Source: Ceratotherium simum simum (taxonomy: Eukaryota; Chordata; Mammalia; Perissodactyla; Rhinocerotidae). From it: a stretch of 64,000 nucleotides of DNA. Position numbers and translations under genes: made by a program. Position 1 is the first letter of the stretch. The number at the start of each line of letters is the position of its first letter. Under the pieces are notes generated by a model. The model worked only from the letters and a program-made list of their open reading frames with translations, was not told where the DNA came from and searched no databases. The stretch is from contig NW_004454163.1 of the NCBI RefSeq assembly GCF_000283155.1, positions 26,720,198 through 26,784,197 of the forward strand, read 5' to 3'. Below, piece after piece: positions 31,417-43,274 of this stretch.

Positions 31417-31739
31417 AATAACCCAGTCCCAACAGCCAGCACAACTGGTGCTGTCTGGTACGAGGCATTGTGCTAAGATACCACATTCTCTTATTTGCGA
31501 GTTCACACCGTTCCCATCGGAAGGGGGCTATTATATTTCCAGTTCCCGTTTGAAGAAGGAAAGGCTCCGAGGCTTGTCCAGTGTCACGTGTACCCAAAAG
31601 CACCCTGATGGATGGTCTTCCAGCTCGGGCTTCCCTGCTTCTGGAACACACAACATATAAATACAAGGCCGAGTTTTAGCAATAATGAGGCCGTATTTAA
31701 AACAACCTTCTAGCACTGACCAATACAGATGGGAAGTTG

Positions 31740-31900
31740 TATTTGAAAGCTTTATCCTTAGAATCCCTAATGTCAGAGCTCTCAGGAAGGCGAGAGGTGA
31801 TCTAATCCACTCTCTCCTTCTTCGATTTACAGATGAAGAAACTGAGGCTCAGAGAGGGTCCCAAGTCTTGTCCTGGGTTACACATTTAATATTCAGATCC
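31740..31900. repeat. MIR/L3-type fragment
   Basis: GGTGATCTAATCCACTCTCT, TTCGATTTACAGATGAAGAA and ACTGAGGCTCAGAGAGGGTC match the widespread mammalian 'cattttacagatgaggaaactgagg' module. Confidence 0.65.
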
Positions 31901-32539
31901 TCTGACACCAAGAAGAACAGCTTTCTTGCTCCTGCCACCTTATCAAACAGTCCTACCCTTGCGCAAAACACTCTGGGAGCTCAGCTCCTCTCAGGGAACT
32001 GCTTTCAGGGCCAATTCAGCAGGCACACAGGAGAACCAATCTCTTCACTTTATTGATACATTTTGACTTGGATTCAAAACAGCATTACTGAGTCTCTGCT
32101 TTATGCTCCAGACTCAAGTCCGAATGACTCATGACTAATTTGCAAGAATTAAATCAGCACACAAAGAGTGCATATTGCCACCATTGAGGGATTTACAAAG
32201 AAAGATCTTTTGTTCCCAGATTGCTTTAAAAGTAATTTCCAAAAAAGTGTTGCTAAAGATATGCTGAGGAGTGTTAGCATCACTGATATAGGGCCTACCT
32301 GCCTGGAGAAACTCCCCTGGAGAGTCCAGCATCCCTGACGGGTGCATCCTGGTATACTTGCCACAAACTGGCCAAGCTAGCTGCCACCCAAGAGAGGAGC
32401 TACCCTTTGGGAAGAGACTGCCAAGCTGAGGTGACATTTCTCAGCACCCTGTCTCTGTCCACCTATCCCAGACCTCGCATCTAGGCCTTCACCAATTGAG
32501 TAGAGGGGATGTGTGTCACTTCTGGGAAAATACAACTAG
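31901..32539. other. Unassigned stretch
   Basis: No gene or repeat family recognised. Confidence 0.4.
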
Positions 32540-32639
32540 GAGAAAGGTGTGCCTTCTCTACTCTGGCTCATTTCCCATCAGGCAGCTGAGTGTAAATGAC
32601 TCCCACACCTCAGGGGAGGGTGCAGCCACAAGAGGCAAA

Positions 32640-32760
32640 GAACGTGAGACAGAACTGGTTTTACACTTTATCTGGACAAGAAATAAACTTTTATCTGTTA
32701 AGCCACTAAAATACGGAGGTTTATCTGTTATAGCAGCTAGCCCAGCCTTAATACAGTCCC
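32640..32760 (+). mobile_element. ERV LTR 3' fragment
   Basis: GACAAGAAATAAACTTTTAT, CTGTTAAGCCACTAAAATAC and TTATCTGTTATAGCAGCTAG plus CCTTAATACA are the end of mammalian LTRs that carry a poly(A) signal (AATAAA) before GTTAAGCCACTGA. Confidence 0.7.
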
Positions 32761-32794
32761 AAAATCAGATTTCATCAAAATGTATAAACAAATA

Positions 32795-32872
32795 AATACA
32801 GAGTTTACCATAGTGCCTGGCACATCGTAGGCGCTCAATAAATGTGTATTGGGTGAATGAATACGTGAATCT
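32795..32872 (+). mobile_element. L2 3'-end scrap
   Basis: CCATAGTGCCTGGCACATCG, TAGGCGCTCAATAAATGTGT and GGTGAATGAATACGTGAATC are the classic L2 3' terminus. Confidence 0.85.
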
Positions 32873-32894
32873 GAAGTATATGATTAACAGTGTG

Positions 32895-33207
32895 CAGGCA
32901 CACCTCAGACATATTGAGGGTCTGGTTCCAGACCATGACAATAAAGCAAGCCACACAAATTTTTTGGTTTCCTAATGGGTATAAAAGTTATGTTTACACT
33001 ATGCGGTAGTCTATTAAGTGTGCAATAGTGTTATGTCTAAAAAAACAATGTACATACCTTCATTAAAAAATACTTTGTTGCTAAAATTGCTAACCATCAT
33101 CTGAGCCTTCAGCAAGTCATAATCCTTTTGCTGGTGGAAGGTCTTCTATAAAATGCAATATCTGCAAAGTGCAGTAAAGCGATGTGCAATAAAACGAGAT
33201 ATGCTTG
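32895..33207 (+). mobile_element. Tigger (pogo/Tc1-mariner) non-autonomous element
   Basis: The left terminus CAGGCACACCTCAGACATAT and right terminus AATAAAACGAGATATGCTTG are inverted copies. TTTTTTGGTTTCCTAATGGG, CTATTAAGTGTGCAATAGTG, 'ATTGCTAACCATCATCTGAG' and CTTTTGCTGGTGGAAGGTC match one end of Tigger1. The transposase region is deleted, joining the two ends into 313 bp, a MER-type internal deletion product. Confidence 0.95.
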
Positions 33208-33495
33208 TGTTTTGTCAAAAAGAAGTTAAGGAATGCTAGTAAATAACTTTTAGGATGCGGAGAGTGTTTAAATACATGCTGAGTGCTGGCTCTCCAGGTG
33301 CACATAGGAGTAACAGGGAAATGGGTTGTAGCTGGCTCAGAGAAAGAGACAGCCGCACCATGGAAGGGATTTCTGAGCAAATGAGGTCATTTTCACACGA
33401 GGAGAGCTCTGAAAACAGGCTAAGAAGCCTCTCCTATTGGGTGAATTTGGGGTTCTTGGCTGGCTCGTGTGGACACAGTGTCGCTGCCTGGAAAT
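33208..33495. other. Short unassigned spacer
   Basis: No recognised feature. Confidence 0.4.
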
Positions 33496-33509
33496 GCTGC
33501 CTCCTAGAA

Positions 33510-33640
33510 CCCCAGCGCTGGAGGTGCTGGAGTATCTGGACAGTCCTTCATTTCACAGACAAGGAAGCCACAGCCCAGGAAAGTGGACAACTCACCCAGG
33601 GTCCCTTGGCCATCAGCAGGCACACAAATGGAGGCAGGAG
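33510..33640. repeat. MIR/L3-type fragment
   Basis: CATTTCACAGACAAGGAAGC, 'CACAGCCCAGGAAAGTGGAC' and AACTCACCCAGGGTCCCTTG follow the 'cattttacagatgagg ... cttgcccaaggtc' order. Confidence 0.65.
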
Positions 33641-33664
33641 AGTGTGGGTCGAGGGTGGGGATAA

Positions 33665-33885
33665 TAAAACTCAATTGTCCAGATTTGAATCCTAGCCCTG
33701 ATCCTTGCAAATTACTAAACTTCCTCATGCCTCTTGTTTCTTCATCTTTAAAATGGGGACAATTAGAATAGTATCTACCTCTTGGGGTGGATATGAAGTT
33801 TACATGAGTTATTATATTTAAAGTACTCAGGGACTTGTTGCATAGTAAGTTCTAGGAAACTCTTGTTGGTTGTCATATTATTACT
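33665..33885 (+). repeat. MIR SINE, near full length
   Basis: CAGATTTGAATCCTAGCCCT, GTTTCTTCATCTTTAAAATG, GGGACAATTAGAATAGTATC, TACCTCTTGGGGTGGATATG and TTGCATAGTAAGTTCTAGGA follow the MIR consensus. Confidence 0.9.
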
Positions 33886-34715
33886 ATCAAATTCAGATTG
33901 CCCTTTTCTGTTCAGCGTTCTTAGGCCTTCAGAATGAAGACGTTAAACACTATTGAAAATGGAGAACCTTCATGAAGCAGAGGCTGCCAGGAAGTTCTTA
34001 TACCAGATTCTCAGAACACACAGCCTGAGAAACCAAAAACTTGTTGTAGAACGAAGTGTATGAATTGATATTTGGCACCCGTGGAGTAATTCATTAAAGG
34101 AATGGAGAATTCAGGCTTACTCATGTCTCAGGAATGCTCTAATGAGAGTGTACTTACACTGTTGTTCTTCAGAGTGTATAAAAAAAAGAAAATGCAGTGA
34201 GTATAAAATGTATCCTAAATGAGAAAGAGGATGTAATAATGAGAAGCAGACCAGGAAAGGAACATGGTCAAATACTGCTTTTCTCTGGTTTTAATGGTAA
34301 GATTCAGGAGACATTTACTGTTAGGGATTTAATATTGCAAAGGAGTTTATCAGGCTTTGGAAATCACAGAACGCCAAGCTTTTATAGAACTGCCTAAAAT
34401 CTGCCTCGTGCTTCATTGAACGAAGTACATATATATCCTTTCATCAAGTTCCCCTGGCCCAACCTTCATTCCAGGCCGGAATTCCTAATATATCCACGGC
34501 AGATGGTTGTCAGCGTCTGCTCGGACGCTCAGTGATGGGAACCCTAGGGAGCCACAAGGCCGCCCACTCGTCACCAGGCAGCTGTAACTGTTACAGAATT
34601 CTTCCCTGGACTGAGCCAACATTCTGCCTCCCTGGAATGTTGGCCCATTGTTCCTACATTTGTCTTCTGGTGTGAAGCATAATAAATCTCTTTGCTTTCT
34701 CCCTCTTGATGGTGA
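33886..34715. other. Unassigned stretch
   Basis: No gene or repeat family recognised. Confidence 0.4.
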
Positions 34716-34719
34716 TAAA

Positions 34720-34945
34720 GTGGAGTTAGACCTTTCCGGATGGAACGCTGGCCTTGACATTAACTTAGCTATTGGACCTCAAATAAGTTGCGTAAGCTCT
34801 CATTGTTTTGATTTATTTATCTTTAAAGAGGAGCATTGAATTTTCAGAAGGTTCTTGTGAAGGTTAAAGCAAATAAGTATCAGGTACACAAAGCATGGAG
34901 GATAGAGTCTGGAACCAAGTATCCAATAGATGGCAGTTATAATGA
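34720..34945 (+). repeat. MIR SINE
   Basis: GTGGAGTTAGACCTTTCCGG, AACTTAGCTATTGGACCTCA, GTTCTTGTGAAGGTTAAAGC, GAGTCTGGAACCAAGTATCC and AATAGATGGCAGTTATAATG follow MIR order, diverged. Confidence 0.75.
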
Positions 34946-36394
34946 TCACTATTTGGGTTCAGCTCTTGGGACCCCCGAAGTCTTCCCTAAGTTAAATATC
35001 TCCATTTCCTCCAGCTGTTCTTACCTGGCCTGGTGGCTGGCTCCTGCCCCTTTCTGGCTGCCTCTCCTTAAGTGCTTGCCTACAGGTTTCTCTTCTCCTT
35101 CCTTTGGCCTCATCTTCATTGGTCCTCATCCTGGAGAGACCCACAGTAAGGAGGGACTCAAGAGAAAAGGGGTGCAGCTGGCTCCTGGAGTCAGAATGAG
35201 AGGATCCTAACTTTGGGGGCTGGCCCATTCTCGTGGGAGGAGTCCTTTGGGGGTGCCCCAGGAGGAAGTCAAGGTCAAGGCCAGGAGCCGAGAGGTGGCT
35301 GCTCCAGGCTCATGGTGTAAGGAGGGAGAGACAGCTAAAGATGGAGATTCAAGCTTATCACCCAGAATGTTCCAGCCTTCTCCAAGGAGGAAGAAGCCAG
35401 CCAGGTTTCAATGGAGATATTCTGTCCACAAATAAGAGATTGTAACATTGGAAGGTATTTCCTTTATCTTGTGTCCCTTGAGACGCTGAGCTCAGTTAAT
35501 GGGGTGCAAGAGGGAGCTTCTTGCTAAATTGGATCTATTTAGCTTGATCTGGGCACTACAGTGTTGGAAAGCAACCTAAATTTGTGCCCCTTTTTGTAGC
35601 CACACATAGTGATGATGTTACCCATTGACTGAGATTGTGGTGAACTGAAACCTTTAGATTTTTTTTTTTCAGAAGAACCACTTTTCAACAAGTTTTCCCT
35701 GTCCTGAACATGTATAGAGGTTTTGGAAATCAAATGGGGAAATTTACAAGAAACCAGTGCAGTGACTAGCCAGTTATAAGCACTAAATAAACAACACTGT
35801 TTTATTAGTATTATTAGTATTATCCATAGTATGTTTAATTTTCCTGATTTCAGCAATCTAGCTTGTTGAGGTTGAGTACTAATTCTATCTATACACACAC
35901 ACACACACACACACACACTAATATCTATATAGCCTCCCAGCCTCAAGCTAGGCACACGTTTGACCAGTGTGCTCTGAGTCTATTCCAGAAATTAACGCAA
36001 CAATAGAATCTGATAGAGCCTGGTATGCAGAGTGTGCACCCATTGGAAGGAGTTCAGCCACTCCTCGTCCCTCTTCTTATCCAGAAATATATCCCTCACC
36101 AATGTCCAAAATTTTACAAGGAGAAAATTTTTCTACTGGTGTTAGCATTGTCTTCTCTATTATTCAAATTCACACTGCACATATCTGTGAAGGAACCACA
36201 GACTAATCCCCTAAAACTTTAGACTGAGTTAGTCAGTGAGCCTGAGTCTCCTGGGCTGGGAGAGAAGGCAGAAGCAGAAGGAGGTGAAGAGGAGAAGAAG
36301 CAGTGAAGAGCAAGGCGAACAGGTAGCACACAAACTTCTCTTACGTTCCACACTTGTCTTGGGAGGAAGTCTCCATGGCACTACACAGTGAGAC
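34946..36394. other. Unassigned stretch with one (AC)n
   Basis: About 1.4 kb without recognised genes or dispersed repeats. A perfect (AC)13-type microsatellite lies at 35893-35918. Confidence 0.4.
35893..35918. repeat. (AC)n microsatellite
   Basis: Uninterrupted AC dinucleotides, a candidate polymorphic marker. It produces a Cys/Val run in the minus-strand frame 35539-35955, which is not a gene. Confidence 0.97.
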
Positions 36395-36850
36395 TGTACA
36401 GCGTTGAACAGTGGCCCCCTCAAAGGATATAGCCACATCCTAATCCCTGGAAGTTGTGGGTGTGACCTTATTTGGAAAAAAGGGTCATTGCAGATGTAAA
36501 TAAACTAAGGATCCTGAGATGAGGTCATCCTGGATTATCCAGATGGGCCCTAAATCCAATGACAAGTGTCCTTATAAGAGACAGGCAGAGGAAGATTTGA
36601 GACACGAGAGGAGAAGGCCGCTTGAAGACAGAGGCAGAGATTGGAGTGACACAGTTAAGGAAGCCAAGGAATGCCAGAAGCTGGAAGAGGCAAGGAAGGA
36701 TTCTCCCCTAGAACTTCAGAGGACGTGTGGCTCTGACGACACCTTGATTTCAGACTTCTGGCCTCCAGAACTGTGAGACAATACATTTCTTTTGTTTTCA
36801 GTCACCAAGTTTGTGATAACTTGTTACACAGCCACAGGAAACTAATAGAG
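36395..36850 (+). mobile_element. MLT1-type MaLR LTR
   Basis: CCCCTCAAAGGATATAGCCA, ACATCCTAATCCCTGGAAGT, TTATTTGGAAAAAAGGGTCA, TTGCAGATGTAAATAAACTA, TGTCCTTATAAGAGACAGGC, CCTCCAGAACTGTGAGACAA and CAGCCACAGGAAACTAATA give the complete MLT1 order, about 450 bp. The frame 36519-36776 lies wholly within it. Confidence 0.95.
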
Positions 36851-37467
36851 AGCGTATTCTCCCTCCCTGGGGAACTCCTCTCTGAGTCTGAAGGACCTCC
36901 CCTGGAAAAGAAGTAAACCACCTCTTAGCTCTCTGCCAGTCTCATAACCATGAGGAAATAGGATGTGAGGCTTACTTTTAAGTGGAAAAACTTGAACAGG
37001 TGATTAAGGAATTAATCTGTCACAAGTCAGATGATAACATCTCTGTGTGCAAGAGGCATCCTGAGTTCATAACCGTCAAGGAGGCCTGACATACTCTGGG
37101 GAGTCATTGACAGGTCTGGCCTGAGGGGAAGAAATGCTTGCTACCTGGGTGACCGGCGTGGCCATCTTGAATCCTGGTGAGGGAGGAAGGCGATCATGGC
37201 TGGAATGTGCACGTGACTGGGAGTCATCCTGGGGCTGGGACTTTCCTGTCTGCTAGAAAGAGACATTTATCTTCTTTGGCCCTCAGCTTCCAAAAATGGA
37301 AAAAAATAATGATGTTCCAGCTCTAAGAATACTGCTGTGGGCTCATTTATTCATGGCTGTGACACATGTAACTTTTCCTTTTTTTTAATAAAGGAAGTGT
37401 GGTTTTTAATAGAGCCATAAATACACACAGACACCTCAAAGATGTCTACATGTGATTGTTCCTTTGT
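36851..37467. other. Unassigned stretch
   Basis: No gene or repeat family recognised. Confidence 0.4.
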
Positions 37468-38250
37468 ATCAGTCAGGATAGTCTGGGTTTTGCTGTGGTA
37501 ACAGACAACCCCAAATCTCAGTAGCTTAAAACAATAAAGATTGTTATGGGTTGAATTGTGTCCCCCACAAAATTCATGTGCTGGAGTCCTAACTCCCAGT
37601 ACCTCAGAATGTGATCATATTTGGAGACAGGGTCTTTAGGAGGTAATTAAATTAAAGTGAAGTGACTAGGATGTAGTGGCTCTAATCCAATGTGACTGGT
37701 GTTCTTAAAAGAACAGAAAATTTAGACAGAGACACACAGAAAGAAGACGAGATGAAAATATAGAGAGAAGATGGTCATCTGCAAGCCAAGGAGAGAGGCT
37801 TGGAACAGATTCTTCCCTCACAGCCTCAGAAGCAACCAACACTGCCATACTTTGGTCTCAGACTTCTAACCTCCTGAACTGTGAGAAAATAAATTGCTGT
37901 TGTTAAAACCATCCAGTCTGTGGTACTTTGTTACAAAAGCCCTAGCAAACTAATACAAAGGTTTATTTCTTGTATCCATTGGGGACTGGCAAGAAGGCTT
38001 TGCTAATGATGGTAACTCAGGAACCCTAGCTGATGGAGCAGCCACCATCTTGAATGTCACCAGTTGTTGTGCTAGAAAGAAAGAGAGCTCAAGAGGGTCT
38101 CACACTGGTGGCTCAGAAAAGCACATGTCACTTCTGCTCACGGCTCATTGACCAGAATGAGTCACACGGCCCATTCACCCACAAGAAGGGTAGGAAATAC
38201 AGTCCTGCTTTTGTTGGGGAGGTGGTATTACAAGTCCAGGCCCAAATGTA
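37468..38250. mobile_element. Ancient repeat hosting a MaLR insertion
   Basis: 37468-37541 (CAGTCAGGATAGTCTGGGTT, CAGTAGCTTAAAACAATAAA) continues at 37963-38250 (TTATTTCTTGTATCCATTGG, 'GCTGATGGAGCAGCCACCAT', CATGTCACTTCTGCTCACGG). The two parts make one mammalian repeat of a type I recognise but cannot name. The MaLR LTR 37542-37957 splits it, with near-matching AAGAT/AAGGT flanks. Confidence 0.6.
37542..37957 (+). mobile_element. MaLR LTR (MST/MLT1 type), full length
   Basis: TGTTATGGGTTGAATTGTGT to GCAAACTAATACA, 416 bp, with TTCATGTGCTGGAGTCCTAA, GGTCATCTGCAAGCCAAGGA, AACTGTGAGAAAATAAATTG and CATCCAGTCTGTGGTACTTT. Confidence 0.95.
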
Positions 38251-38534
38251 AAAACACGCCTGCTATGACTGAAGAGCTACTCAGGACCCTCAGAGCCGGT
38301 AAGTGCATTCAGTTTGCAAATTCCTCTAAAGAAAAAGGGATGCTTTGCTTTGCTCTGCCTTCCAAAATCACTAAAATACTCAAAGCCTACATTGCCCATA
38401 AATAACTTCTAAAATGTTTCTCAAACTGGCATCCAAGTCCCCTGAGTTCTCTATGAGAAATTATATGTTCTCATTTTGATGACAGTCTATAAAAAATAAT
38501 ATGAACACAATTTATTTCATCTAGATTAAGAGCC

Positions 38535-38757
38535 ATCAAACTTTTTGCATAAAGGGCCAGACTAAATATTTTAGGCTTTTTGGCCCATGTGGCTTCAATC
38601 GCAAATACATAACTCAGCCCTGCAGTGTAAAAGCAACCATAGACAATATATAGATGATGTAAGTGAATGGTGTGGCTGTGTTCATAATCAAACTGTAGTA
38701 ACAAAATCAGGCAGCAGGCTGGATTTGGCCCACGGGTCACAGTTTGTCAACCCCTGA
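38535..38757. mobile_element. hAT-Charlie-type MITE, near full length
   Basis: CATAAAGGGCCAGACTAAAT, ATTTTAGGCTTTTTGGCCCA, AAGCAACCATAGACAATATA, GGCAGCAGGCTGGATTTGGC and CACAGTTTGTCAACCCCTG. Both ends are present. Same family as 3025 and 30325. Confidence 0.92.
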
Positions 38758-39029
38758 CCCATGTAATTTTAGTGCCAGAATGTGCAATTGCATTTTTAAT
38801 CTATTCTAGCCCGATGGAGGCCAAATGACATAAAGCTTTGATGGGTAAATGAACGTTTCTCAGTAGTTCCAAGAGAGAAAATTGGTGGGGGAATGGAGTC
38901 ATGACAGGGCACCCGGTATAATCCTTGTGCCAGATCAGAAAGACCTATGTTGTGGTAGTTGGCACTGCCTCCAATGGCCGTGGAAATCATGGAGGGATTT
39001 AGATGGTAGCCTCTGGAGCCTCTTTGCCT

Positions 39030-39245
39030 GACCTCAAATCCCAGCTCTGTCACTTACTCTGTGTCTGACCTCGGGCAAGCTACCTAACCTTTCTGTGTCT
39101 CCGTTTCCCCTCATCTGTAAGGTGAGACTGGCAAAAGTACCTGTTTTGAAGGGTTATTGGAGGCTTGGTTGAGTTGATCCCCGTAAATCATTTAGAACAG
39201 CTCCTGGTACTTGTTAACTACTAACAACCATCATAATCACAGGTA
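39030..39245 (+). repeat. MIR SINE, near full length
   Basis: CTCAAATCCCAGCTCTGTCA, 'CTTACTCTGTGTCTGACCTC', GGGCAAGCTACCTAACCTTT, CCGTTTCCCCTCATCTGTAA and CAGCTCCTGGTACTTGTTAA. Confidence 0.93.
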
Positions 39246-39249
39246 AAGA

Positions 39250-41139
39250 TGCTTCTACTGCTTTATGCATACCAACCGTCCCAACAGTTCAAGGAATAAC
39301 TAATGGTAGTAACCAGGCAAAGAGAAAATTTTTCTGTTCTTAGTACCAGCAATATATAGAGTGGCCACCCATTCAATGCTGAGTTTAATAATTCAAGCTG
39401 GGTAGACTTATCTTCGGATGAACAAGATAGTTTTACAGAGTAATCAGGTGACCCATGAGTAAAGACATTTGAATTCTGCTTGCGAGAAGACTTGGTGTAA
39501 GTATGGGGTCTTATATCCTAAACTAGCAAAGTCTTGAACATATTTATACAATTCCTTATAATACACTTAATCATTAGTATTATTGAGCTTAAAACACAGA
39601 AAAAGCTTAAATATACAACCAGACTTTCTACATCCAATGAAAGCAATTTTATTTTAGCACAATATCATTTGATGCATGAAATTGTGTTATTAATTTGAAT
39701 TTGATCAATTTTATAGCTTTAGAAAAGTTTGTAAATGCATTTTGGTTTTATAATTTGCATACAGTTTATATAAGAGCTAAAAGCAGAAGGAGATAGAGGA
39801 TATTTCATGTAAATTTGTGTTTGTACAGATTCAAGTTTATTTATCCCCAACTAGAATGGCGAATAGAGATTTTTGTCATTTGGGGCTATTGCCTTCTCTC
39901 AGATTCTTAGAACAGGATTATGTTCTAGATACTTAATAGGTGCCTAAGGAATACTTGCTAAATTATGTTAAATTAACATTATAATACAAAGAATTAAGGT
40001 CAACATTGGATATCTGTGAGATATTAGTTTGTTCAAAATAATATTTTTAAATAATTTCTCTGAAATAGTAATTACTGAAGTGGAAGAGAGTCTGCTGAAC
40101 TGTGTCCCTGAGTCTTCCGTGTAATTGCCTGGAGGTGTGTGCATCCTGGCCCTCTCTCTGGCCCTGTCACAGGTAATCAATGTTTGTCTGGACTCTGGCA
40201 TATTTAAGGAACAAAAACCCAACTGAATCCAGTTTAGAGAAAGGAAGGATGGTTTTTAAGGAACTGAACAACCAAGTCATAGTAAGCAGAAGGGGTCCTT
40301 CTGGGCCTCGGAAACACCTAGAACCAGGGATTTGAATAACACCAGGAATAATCCCTCAATCTCTCTCAACCTCTCTCAACTTGTATCTGTGCTCCTTTTT
40401 CTTCACAACAACTTCCTTCTCTCCCACCTTCTCCCAGTGCAGACTGGTTTCCTCCAAACCGCTGGGACCTGACTGTTGGATCCTTTCCTTAGCTTCAATT
40501 TGGAAAACCCTGGAGAAACATTCTGATTTCTCCACCTTGGGATGGGCGCTTCCTCCGGCCCAATCAACTGGCCAGCAGACTGAATAGGCCAAATTAGAAG
40601 TTTTCTTTGTCTCCATTAGCTATAGTTTTATTAGCTGTGATCCGGGGGACAGGGGTGCATAGCATAGGCATGGCTGCAGGCCCCCATCTTTTCAGCATTC
40701 ATTCAAAGAGGAACCAGGAACCCTCCATGATTTATATTCACACACAGACCTTTGCTTTACTTAGCTTCCTGCTCCTGCTTCCTAGTTGATTCCTTGATCA
40801 CCCATCACAGCCTGCTCTCAGGAATTAACCTCACAGTGTCTTCTGCTGATCCCTGTCAAGAAATCTCTAAACTCCCAGAAATGCCCGATCCTAACACAAA
40901 GCCTGTGCCCACCACAGACTAGACAGCGTCTAGGATTGGCAAGTCCCATGGTTGGGAGAAAGAATCACGTCACATGGTGGCACTCAGGAGATCTCATGCA
41001 TAGTGTTTAATAAAAGGGCCAGAGCAACAGCCGTGGGGCAGGCACCTGGATAAGGACAGTCACAGGGCTCTCACCTCTTCAGCTGGGACCTGAGGTCTGA
41101 GGTCAGCACTTTGACGTCCTTTGGTGAATTTCCCATCAT
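39250..41139. other. Unassigned stretch
   Basis: About 1.9 kb with no gene or dispersed repeat recognised. AT-rich to 40080, then balanced. A small CTCTCTCAAC triplet repeat occurs at about 40360-40380. Confidence 0.45.
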
Positions 41140-41152
41140 CCCTCACTCTTTT

Positions 41153-41375
41153 TTTTTTTTAATAAATTTTCTTTTTTTTTTAATAATTTTATTTTTTTCC
41201 CCCCAAGCCCCAGAAGATAGTTGTATGTCATAGCTGCACATCCTTCCAGTTGCTGCACGTGGGACGCGGCCTCAACATGGCCAGAGAAGCGGTGCGTCGG
41301 TGCGTGCCCGGGGTCCGAACCTGGGCCGCCAGCAGCAGAGCACGCACACCTAACCGCCAAGCCACGGGGCCGGCC
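41153..41375 (-). mobile_element. ERE SINE, short form, with target-site duplication
   Basis: Reverse complement of a short ERE: T-rich tail, CCCCCCAAGCCCCAGAAGAT, AGTTGCTGCACGTGGGACGC, GGGCCGCCAGCAGCAGAGCA and CCACGGGGCCGGCC. CCCTCACTCTTTT is repeated at 41140-41152 and 41376-41388. Confidence 0.97.
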
Positions 41376-41479
41376 CCCTCACTCTTTTCTTGTGGTGCAC
41401 TTATCATGGTTGAACTCGATCTTCATCATGTGTGGGTTGTTGTGTGTCTGTCCCCCATCCCCTCCCCACTGGGTGCCAT

Positions 41480-41580
41480 AAGCTCCATGAGGGCAGGCAT
41501 CCTTTTCACGCTGCATGCCCAGCATCTAGCACGTTGCCTGGCGTATATGAGGCACTCAGATAAATGAATAGATGCATGGA
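41480..41580 (+). mobile_element. L2 3'-end fragment
   Basis: AGCTCCATGAGGGCAGGCAT, CCCAGCATCTAGCACGTTGC, CTGGCGTATATGAGGCACTC and AGATAAATGAATAGATG are the L2 3' terminus. Confidence 0.85.
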
Positions 41581-42033
41581 ATGATGGGTGATAATGTCCT
41601 GGGGGAATGGAGGAGGGAACTCTACACTAGACTCGGGCAAGAGACATCCCTGAAGGAATGGCGTGAAGGCTGGGACCTGATGTTCAGGTGGGAATAGTCT
41701 GGTAGGAAGGTGAGGCCCAAAGCTCCAGGCAGAGAGAACAGCTGGGGTGAGTCCCATGGAAAGAGAAGTCACAGAATAATTAGTGCCAGCGCCAGGCCTA
41801 GAATTCAGCTCTGCCCTCCCTGTGACAGTCAGGAAAGCCCCTGGCTTGGTTCTGTTCTGGAAGGATTGTAGAAGGTCACAGTTCCTTCGGCTCCAACATG
41901 ATTAAAATCATTACCCAAACACTTGCACCCAATCGGAGGACTCTTAATATTCAGTATTCCATTGACCCTCAAGGGGAAATTGTAATTGCCTATTAGTCAT
42001 ATTGCAGCTGGTACCAAATTATGTGGGACAGGA

Positions 42034-42081
42034 CACTCTGTGTGTGTGTCTGTGTCCGTGTGTGTGTGTGTGTGTGTGTGT
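42034..42081. repeat. (TG)n microsatellite, interrupted
   Basis: TG repeats interrupted by CTG and TCCG. No ERE is attached, unlike the tracts at 27022 and 58085. Confidence 0.95.
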
Positions 42082-43269
42082 GAAGGAGTGGACAATAAGA
42101 GTATGCAAAATGGCTTAGAAGAGTTGATAAAATAAATAAGTAAAAAGATTAGTAAGGGAGAAAAGCATGGAGTCATTTATTTGAATTATTTGATTAACTC
42201 AGAATGAAATAACACCACAAATGGATAGAGACGATGCTCTTAAAACCCAAAAGAAAACCCTTTATCCACCACCCATGTTGGTTCAAAAGAGTCCAGTGCT
42301 AATTCAAACGTAATGTGAAGCTGCCTGACTTACAGATACAGAGTTCTTAGAGCAGCGAATGTCAGGACAGAATAAAAAGAATCTACCATCTACTCAAAGG
42401 TAAAAATGCTCTGCATGGCTGAAGCCCTTCTTTCCCAAGTGGAAACACCAAGGCATTAACAAATATTTAATGGGGGCTTACCACGTGCAGGGTACTCACA
42501 GAGAAGTTTCCAAAAATAGCAACCCTTTTTTGTGGCTCTCCTGAAAGACATGGAATAATTGCACCTTCACATTGAGTAATTGCACCTCAATCCATTCATC
42601 GATTAGAAGCACCAGGTAGATGGAGCTTCTCCAACAAGATTTTGTATTCCGTCTCTCTCATTATTTGGCTTTCTTCTCCAACAGCATCCAAAAATAGAGC
42701 CTGAGCTCACTATTCTCCTTTGCTTCTCCTTGTTCCCTTCTCCCCTCTTTTCTCACCACCATTCAGGGGGGTGGGTTTAGGAAATATAACTACAGATTGT
42801 CCTGCCCAACAGGTCCCCTTGAAGAGTGGTCCTGTGGCCTAGAAAATTGTTCTTCTATAGAGAACTCCTCTGAGGACACCTCGGCTTCAAGGAACCCCTT
42901 GCCATTGTAAGAGGACATACCTGGCATAGAGCACTATTTGATGAATGACTCTCCCTTTCTTCTCTTGTGGACCCACATGATTCCTTCCCAGACCAACTTC
43001 TGGAACCCATTGTGCTACTTCCATCCACATCTCCCTCTGATTACAAGTGTCTGAAACATTTTCCTCCAGATTCCTATCTCAGGCAGACACGTAGAGTTTG
43101 AGGGGCCACCAAGTTGAGTGTTGTTGGTAGTCGGAGAAGGCACTACACATTTAGGAACCCGGAGGCCAAGCCCACAAGGGAACGCTATGACCAGAGGCCA
43201 CACGGTGGATGAATTTCAGTTACTGATGGAAGCTTATTACAACGAGGTTAACGCTTCTTCACCAGGTTT
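42082..43269. other. Unassigned stretch
   Basis: No gene or repeat family recognised. The 41581-41790 stretch before it may be L2-derived. Confidence 0.4.
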
Positions 43270-43274
43270 AGAAG

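Noticed and set aside
36519..36776. 85-codon charged open frame
   Set aside because: Entirely within an MLT1 LTR.
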